A stretch of DNA of 64,000 bases from Leidyana gryllorum EB-2025a (Eukaryota > Apicomplexa): NCBI GenBank assembly GCA_048772705.1, contig JBLWGC010000159.1:238886-302885 (forward strand), written 5' to 3'. Numbering within the stretch: position 1 is the first letter of the stretch; each line of letters begins with the position of its first letter. Shown here piece after piece: positions 62,101-64,000 of this stretch. The notes under the pieces are model-generated. The model did no database searches. It was not told the DNA's origin and was given only the letters and a program-made list of their open reading frames with translations. The position numbers and the translations under genes were made by a program.

Positions 62101-63824
62101 AAGCTTTCATCATCGTCTGTGCCATCGCGAAGTACGCCGAGTACCTGAGGTACCGACCGTTCACAGTCCGTACGGACCACGAGGGGTTGAAGTGGCTCTG
62201 GACAGCCTCCAACCGCCGGATCGCCCGATGGGCGCTCGCTCTGAGCGAGTATGACTTCGAGATCCACTACCGTAAAGGGATTTTGCAGGGTCACGTCGAT
62301 CACCTAAGCCGGATCGACAACGACCAACCGATGGATGCCGTCATCGATGACCGCATATCGTTGACCGCACTCCTGAACCGACTCGAGATTTCGGTTCAAC
62401 CAGCGTACACTGGCTTCACACTGCCAACGCTGGAAGAGTTTAAAGCAGCGACGGCCGCAGAGAGCGAGCCGACCGCCTTCCGCTGCACCCATAGGGGCGG
62501 AGTCTGGTGGACGGAGTCCATGCGAGCCTATGTGCCAGCCGCACTCCGTTCTCAAATCGTTCTCTACCACCACTGTGGTACTGTTGGCGCCCACCAAGGG
62601 ATCAGGCGAACAGCCGCAGCCATCGCGAGGCGCTTCTATTGGCCAAACTTACGAGCGGACGTAACCGAGATGGTGCGGCAATGCCAAATCTGCGCGCGCC
62701 GTCGAGCAATCGTAAACACCGCTGGCCCCGGAGACCACGTGACTCCACGCCCGTTCGACACGGTGGCCATTGACCACGTAGGAAGTTTCCCCTGGGGTGG
62801 TAAGGTCTACTACATCCAAACGATGATTGACCATTGCCTACGAGTGGCCGAGGCCATAGCAGTCCCGGACGTAACGGCCAAGACTGCCTGGCGAGTCCTC
62901 TACGAGGATTGGATCTGCCGGTACGGAGCCCCAACGAGGCTCATTTGTGATAACGGCACGGCCTTTAGGGCCGAGTCGTTCCAGGAAGACGCGAGGCGCC
63001 ATGGCATCCAGGTCATGTACACCTGGAAAGCCCACAAGCAAGGGAACGCAGTATGCGAGGCCTTTCACCAGTTCCTGAACCGTGGACTCAACGCGCTCGT
63101 GGCCCAGTCCAGCCTCCCCTTACCAACCGCAGTGGCCACAGTAATGTACGCCTATCGAGCCACGCATCACCCCGCATTGGGTGAGTCCCCCTTCTTCATG
63201 CTCTCGGGGCTACCCATGGGCACCCCGACGAGCCAAGAGTTAGACGCCCTCCAGCCTACACTGGACACGGGAGACCGTCTCCAACTTCTGGAACTGGCGA
63301 GGCAGCACGCCGTGCAACTCTCGGCAAAAGCAGCCGACGCTCGCCGCCCAGCCGTACGCTACCTCCCTGAGGTCGGAGACACCGTCGTCGTCCGCCTCAG
63401 CGAAGGTGAGCGCGCTGCACTGACTCGCCACTACGGCGCGAGCCGCTTCACCCCGACCTTCAGCTTACCTTATGAGGTCATCGCGGTGAGCGAGTCAGGC
63501 ACGGGCGCCACCATTAAATCCTGCCGAGATCCGCAGGAAGAGAGAACGGTGTCCGTCGGGGAGCTGCTCCGCTTGGCTGCACCGCAAGCGCCGGAGATGC
63601 TCCAACTCGCCGAGCTAGACGAGCTCGCCGACCTACGCGCCAAGCCGCTCGCCAAGGCCGAGGATGTGCTGACGGCAACACTACACGCTCGGGGAACTGA
63701 CCTACGGCCAGCCCCGAAGTCAAGGTCTCGGAAGAGACGCCGAGTGGCCAGCCGTGCTAGTGCCACTGCTTACCGCCTATGTCTCCAAGTGAGAGATCCC
63801 GGCACCCAGGAAGTTGCTCTTTAG
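59136..63824 (+). CDS. Gag-pol polyprotein, Ty3/Gypsy type (copy 2)
   Basis: 1562 codons in a single frame with no gag/pol frameshift. Approximate residues: start in the LTR; acidic, Ser/Asp-rich head to 75; helical capsid-like region 100-240; CCHC knuckles 286-323; aspartic protease VDPGAD around 465 (Pro where most have Ser/Thr); reverse transcriptase 680-860 with YLDD at 795; RNase H beginning DTDAS around 945; integrase HHCC region from 1144 (HHCGTVGAHQG ... CQICARR), catalytic Asp about 1212, Asp in DNGTAF about 1272, Glu in GNAVCEAFH about 1308; basic tail KSRSRKRRRV. The stop TAG overlaps the purine tract and lies 8 nt before the 3' LTR. First ATG used; no in-frame ATG closer to a normal post-LTR position looks better. 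Confidence 0.9.
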   Translation: MLDANNPETYHLSPRTPRTTQSGASAGKQRVSVPTWDPWGPGPSDSEDSGYESIDEDDRGRPALGRRDADMVARMFQQLRVKQTFDPASEQEFDDQCHNWAIALAARGYPDRALPLLIRATACGSLGETLSSSNIQAETATAFCDALVREHFEGGDWFRQIRKLAQRPPPCQTLNEALRTFKALRKTHDRLSKRWDPRKRRRETDWVATLVRMAPPALNAKLHGLHPRPETLAEVVAALRSLNARYTSDSESSEEETISSWPRLYHVAGESAPIGTTGTAKPPIICYRCQQAGHTETRCRLPCPKCGTKGHREQDCEVKEIQLGSQMVLHQRKTAVHIVVKQPKSLEEALGRLGGYFRERQQQEAMKNQKNRDRQRDKRDAIRNASQQAATGNTTEPTQVDEDMTPPTEQQRQPTGETPTATQAHVGRVQCQPQAMSPAETIAFSQSFGSVKALVGHIPIVMTVDPGADVTVLRRSTLQNAMKHGTQPDTVGASQLGAKGVGGAVQILGEVTIPITVGTTTALERCLVVPDEAVGSDLLGRTYLLGTASRLDYATRTLEIGGETVPLEAPGGTYELNLVELQQAIDHRTLEDVMAITSDVFGPEAKRDVLEIFQRNEACWAKTHIAKCDIETHRIEITPGARPVFQRARPLHPDAEAEVDRQFGDLVKVGALVPVEGSPWSSPVVIVPKKTGELRICVDYRKLNKVTVPDRFPLPHIQHLVWSLRGAAVFTSLDLKSGYHQIRVAEEDVMKTTIVTPRGLYACTAMPFGLRNAPATFQRVMHRVLGPLLGNGVLVYLDDIVIYSRSVDEHNRTLNEVLKRLTDAKLYLNIKKSSALQKEILYLGHVVNENGIRPNPAKVKAVMETPFPRTMSELRSFLGLASYFRTFIPQFGEISSALYDLFKGGADGPIDETEETVAAYRALQEALAQDVLLAYPDPDKEFILDTDASEIGGGAILLQPGDDGEPRPIAYYSRRWSEAERKWPIRELEAFIIVCAIAKYAEYLRYRPFTVRTDHEGLKWLWTASNRRIARWALALSEYDFEIHYRKGILQGHVDHLSRIDNDQPMDAVIDDRISLTALLNRLEISVQPAYTGFTLPTLEEFKAATAAESEPTAFRCTHRGGVWWTESMRAYVPAALRSQIVLYHHCGTVGAHQGIRRTAAAIARRFYWPNLRADVTEMVRQCQICARRRAIVNTAGPGDHVTPRPFDTVAIDHVGSFPWGGKVYYIQTMIDHCLRVAEAIAVPDVTAKTAWRVLYEDWICRYGAPTRLICDNGTAFRAESFQEDARRHGIQVMYTWKAHKQGNAVCEAFHQFLNRGLNALVAQSSLPLPTAVATVMYAYRATHHPALGESPFFMLSGLPMGTPTSQELDALQPTLDTGDRLQLLELARQHAVQLSAKAADARRPAVRYLPEVGDTVVVRLSEGERAALTRHYGASRFTPTFSLPYEVIAVSESGTGATIKSCRDPQEERTVSVGELLRLAAPQAPEMLQLAELDELADLRAKPLAKAEDVLTATLHARGTDLRPAPKSRSRKRRRVASRASATAYRLCLQVRDPGTQEVAL
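59201..59218 (+). other. Putative tRNA primer-binding site, inside the gag ORF
   Basis: Three bases after the LTR end the sequence TGGTGCATCTGCCGGGAA starts with TGG, as expected for pairing with the CCA end of a tRNA whose 3' end would read GGCAGATGCACCA. The primer tRNA was not identified. The site is within the coding frame. Confidence 0.5.
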
Positions 63825-63832
63825 AGGGGGCG
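63821..63832 (+). other. Polypurine tract of retrotransposon copy 2
   Basis: TTAGAGGGGGCG immediately precedes the 3' LTR and includes the gag-pol TAG stop. A purine-rich run at this place primes plus-strand synthesis in LTR elements; the core AGAGGGGG is eight purines. Confidence 0.6.
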
Positions 63833-64000
63833 TGAGAGGTGAAAGGAAAGTAACAACTTCCTAGAGACACAACGTCTCCCTAGAGACGTAACACCCGTAG
63901 CGGTAGTTTATTGTTTTGCAAAAGACAGAAGCTAGACCACGATGCTCGACGCTAATAACCCAGAAACGTATCATTTAAGCCCTCGCACTCCCAGAACCAC
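63833..64000 (+). repeat. 3' LTR of retrotransposon copy 2 (cut by the window end)
   Basis: The first 168 of an expected 171 bases are present and match the 5' LTR base for base as far as I compared. The last three bases and the target duplication are outside the window. Confidence 0.85.

Larger units (their letters stand above)
59027..64000 (+). mobile_element. Ty3/Gypsy-type LTR retrotransposon, copy 2 (apparently intact)
   Basis: 5' LTR 59027-59197, PBS from about 59201, gag-pol to 63824, polypurine tract, and 3' LTR from 63833 running off the window three bases before its expected end (64003). Total length would be 4977 bp. LTRs are identical over the visible 168 bases, which implies very recent insertion. 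All polyprotein catalytic motifs are present and the frame is uninterrupted, so the element may be active. The right target-site duplication is outside the window. Confidence 0.9.

Noticed and set aside
1-64000. CRISPR arrays, prokaryotic operons, ribosome binding sites
   Set aside because: Spliceosomal introns, eukaryotic trafficking genes and a Ty3/Gypsy element show nuclear eukaryotic DNA; the only regular tandem array is the 342-bp satellite, without spacers.
1-64000. tRNA, rRNA or spliced-leader RNA genes
   Set aside because: None was recognised by eye. A tRNAscan-type search and a search with known Perkinsus leader sequences would settle this.

Overview
The window is nuclear DNA from a compact, intron-rich unicellular eukaryote. 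Genes lie a few to a few hundred bases apart on both strands, and introns are mostly 40-60 nt with GT(A/G)AG donors and pyrimidine-rich AG acceptors. The repertoire is eukaryotic throughout: RabGGTase beta, TBCD, COG1-like, PI4K-alpha, SET, UGT, MFS, and an RLK/Pelle-like kinase. An alveolate close to Perkinsus is my best guess. It rests on gene density, intron size, GST and MFS expansions and same-strand gene spacings suggestive of spliced-leader trans-splicing; no rRNA, tRNA or spliced-leader RNA gene was seen to confirm it.

Layout. 1-726: start of an acidic, probably nuclear protein (minus strand, runs off the left edge). 803-1888: CPBP-type intramembrane protease, immediately followed (0 nt) by a 12-exon secretory/membrane protein (1889-4286) and a single-exon basic/Ser-rich protein (4322-5698). 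5794-7048: Rab geranylgeranyltransferase beta, whose stop codon overlaps that of a divergent Ras-like GTPase on the other strand (7045-8503). That GTPase starts 4 nt after a three-domain GST fusion (8508-10588), which is followed by a second three-domain GST fusion (10676-12931). 13140-16639: tubulin chaperone TBCD, then two genes (16654-17961 and 18029-18457) ending in basic Cys-Cys tails. 18513-22188: a tandem pair of MFS transporters with matching exon sizes. 22229-24547: large membrane protein of unknown function.

24827-27584 (minus): COG1-like Golgi tether subunit. 27655-30438: kinase with plant-RLK/Pelle-like domain. 30585-33336: possible TBC/rhodanese protein. 33480-35736 (minus): SMYD-like SET protein, divergent from an MFS transporter (35797-37980). 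38036-38428: small secretory membrane protein. 38636-45234 (minus): PI4-kinase III alpha, with its start codon only 9 nt from that of a divergent, possibly formin-like gene (45244-47687).

From 48 kb on the window becomes repeat-rich: a 12-copy tandem satellite of 342 bp (about 48574-52546), a single UDP-glycosyltransferase gene (52784-54190), then two copies of one Ty3/Gypsy-type LTR element in opposite orientation (54442-59026 minus, 59027-64000 plus). The second copy sits exactly at a break in the first. The element is tiny (171-bp LTRs, about 4.98 kb) with a single gag-pol ORF that begins inside its own 5' LTR and ends 8 nt before its 3' LTR.

Most conserved genes belong to membrane traffic and lipid/cytoskeleton housekeeping (Rab prenylation, Golgi tether, PI4P synthesis, tubulin folding). 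The most unusual content is the pair of tri-GST fusions, the extreme gene packing, the satellite, and the inverted retroelement pair.
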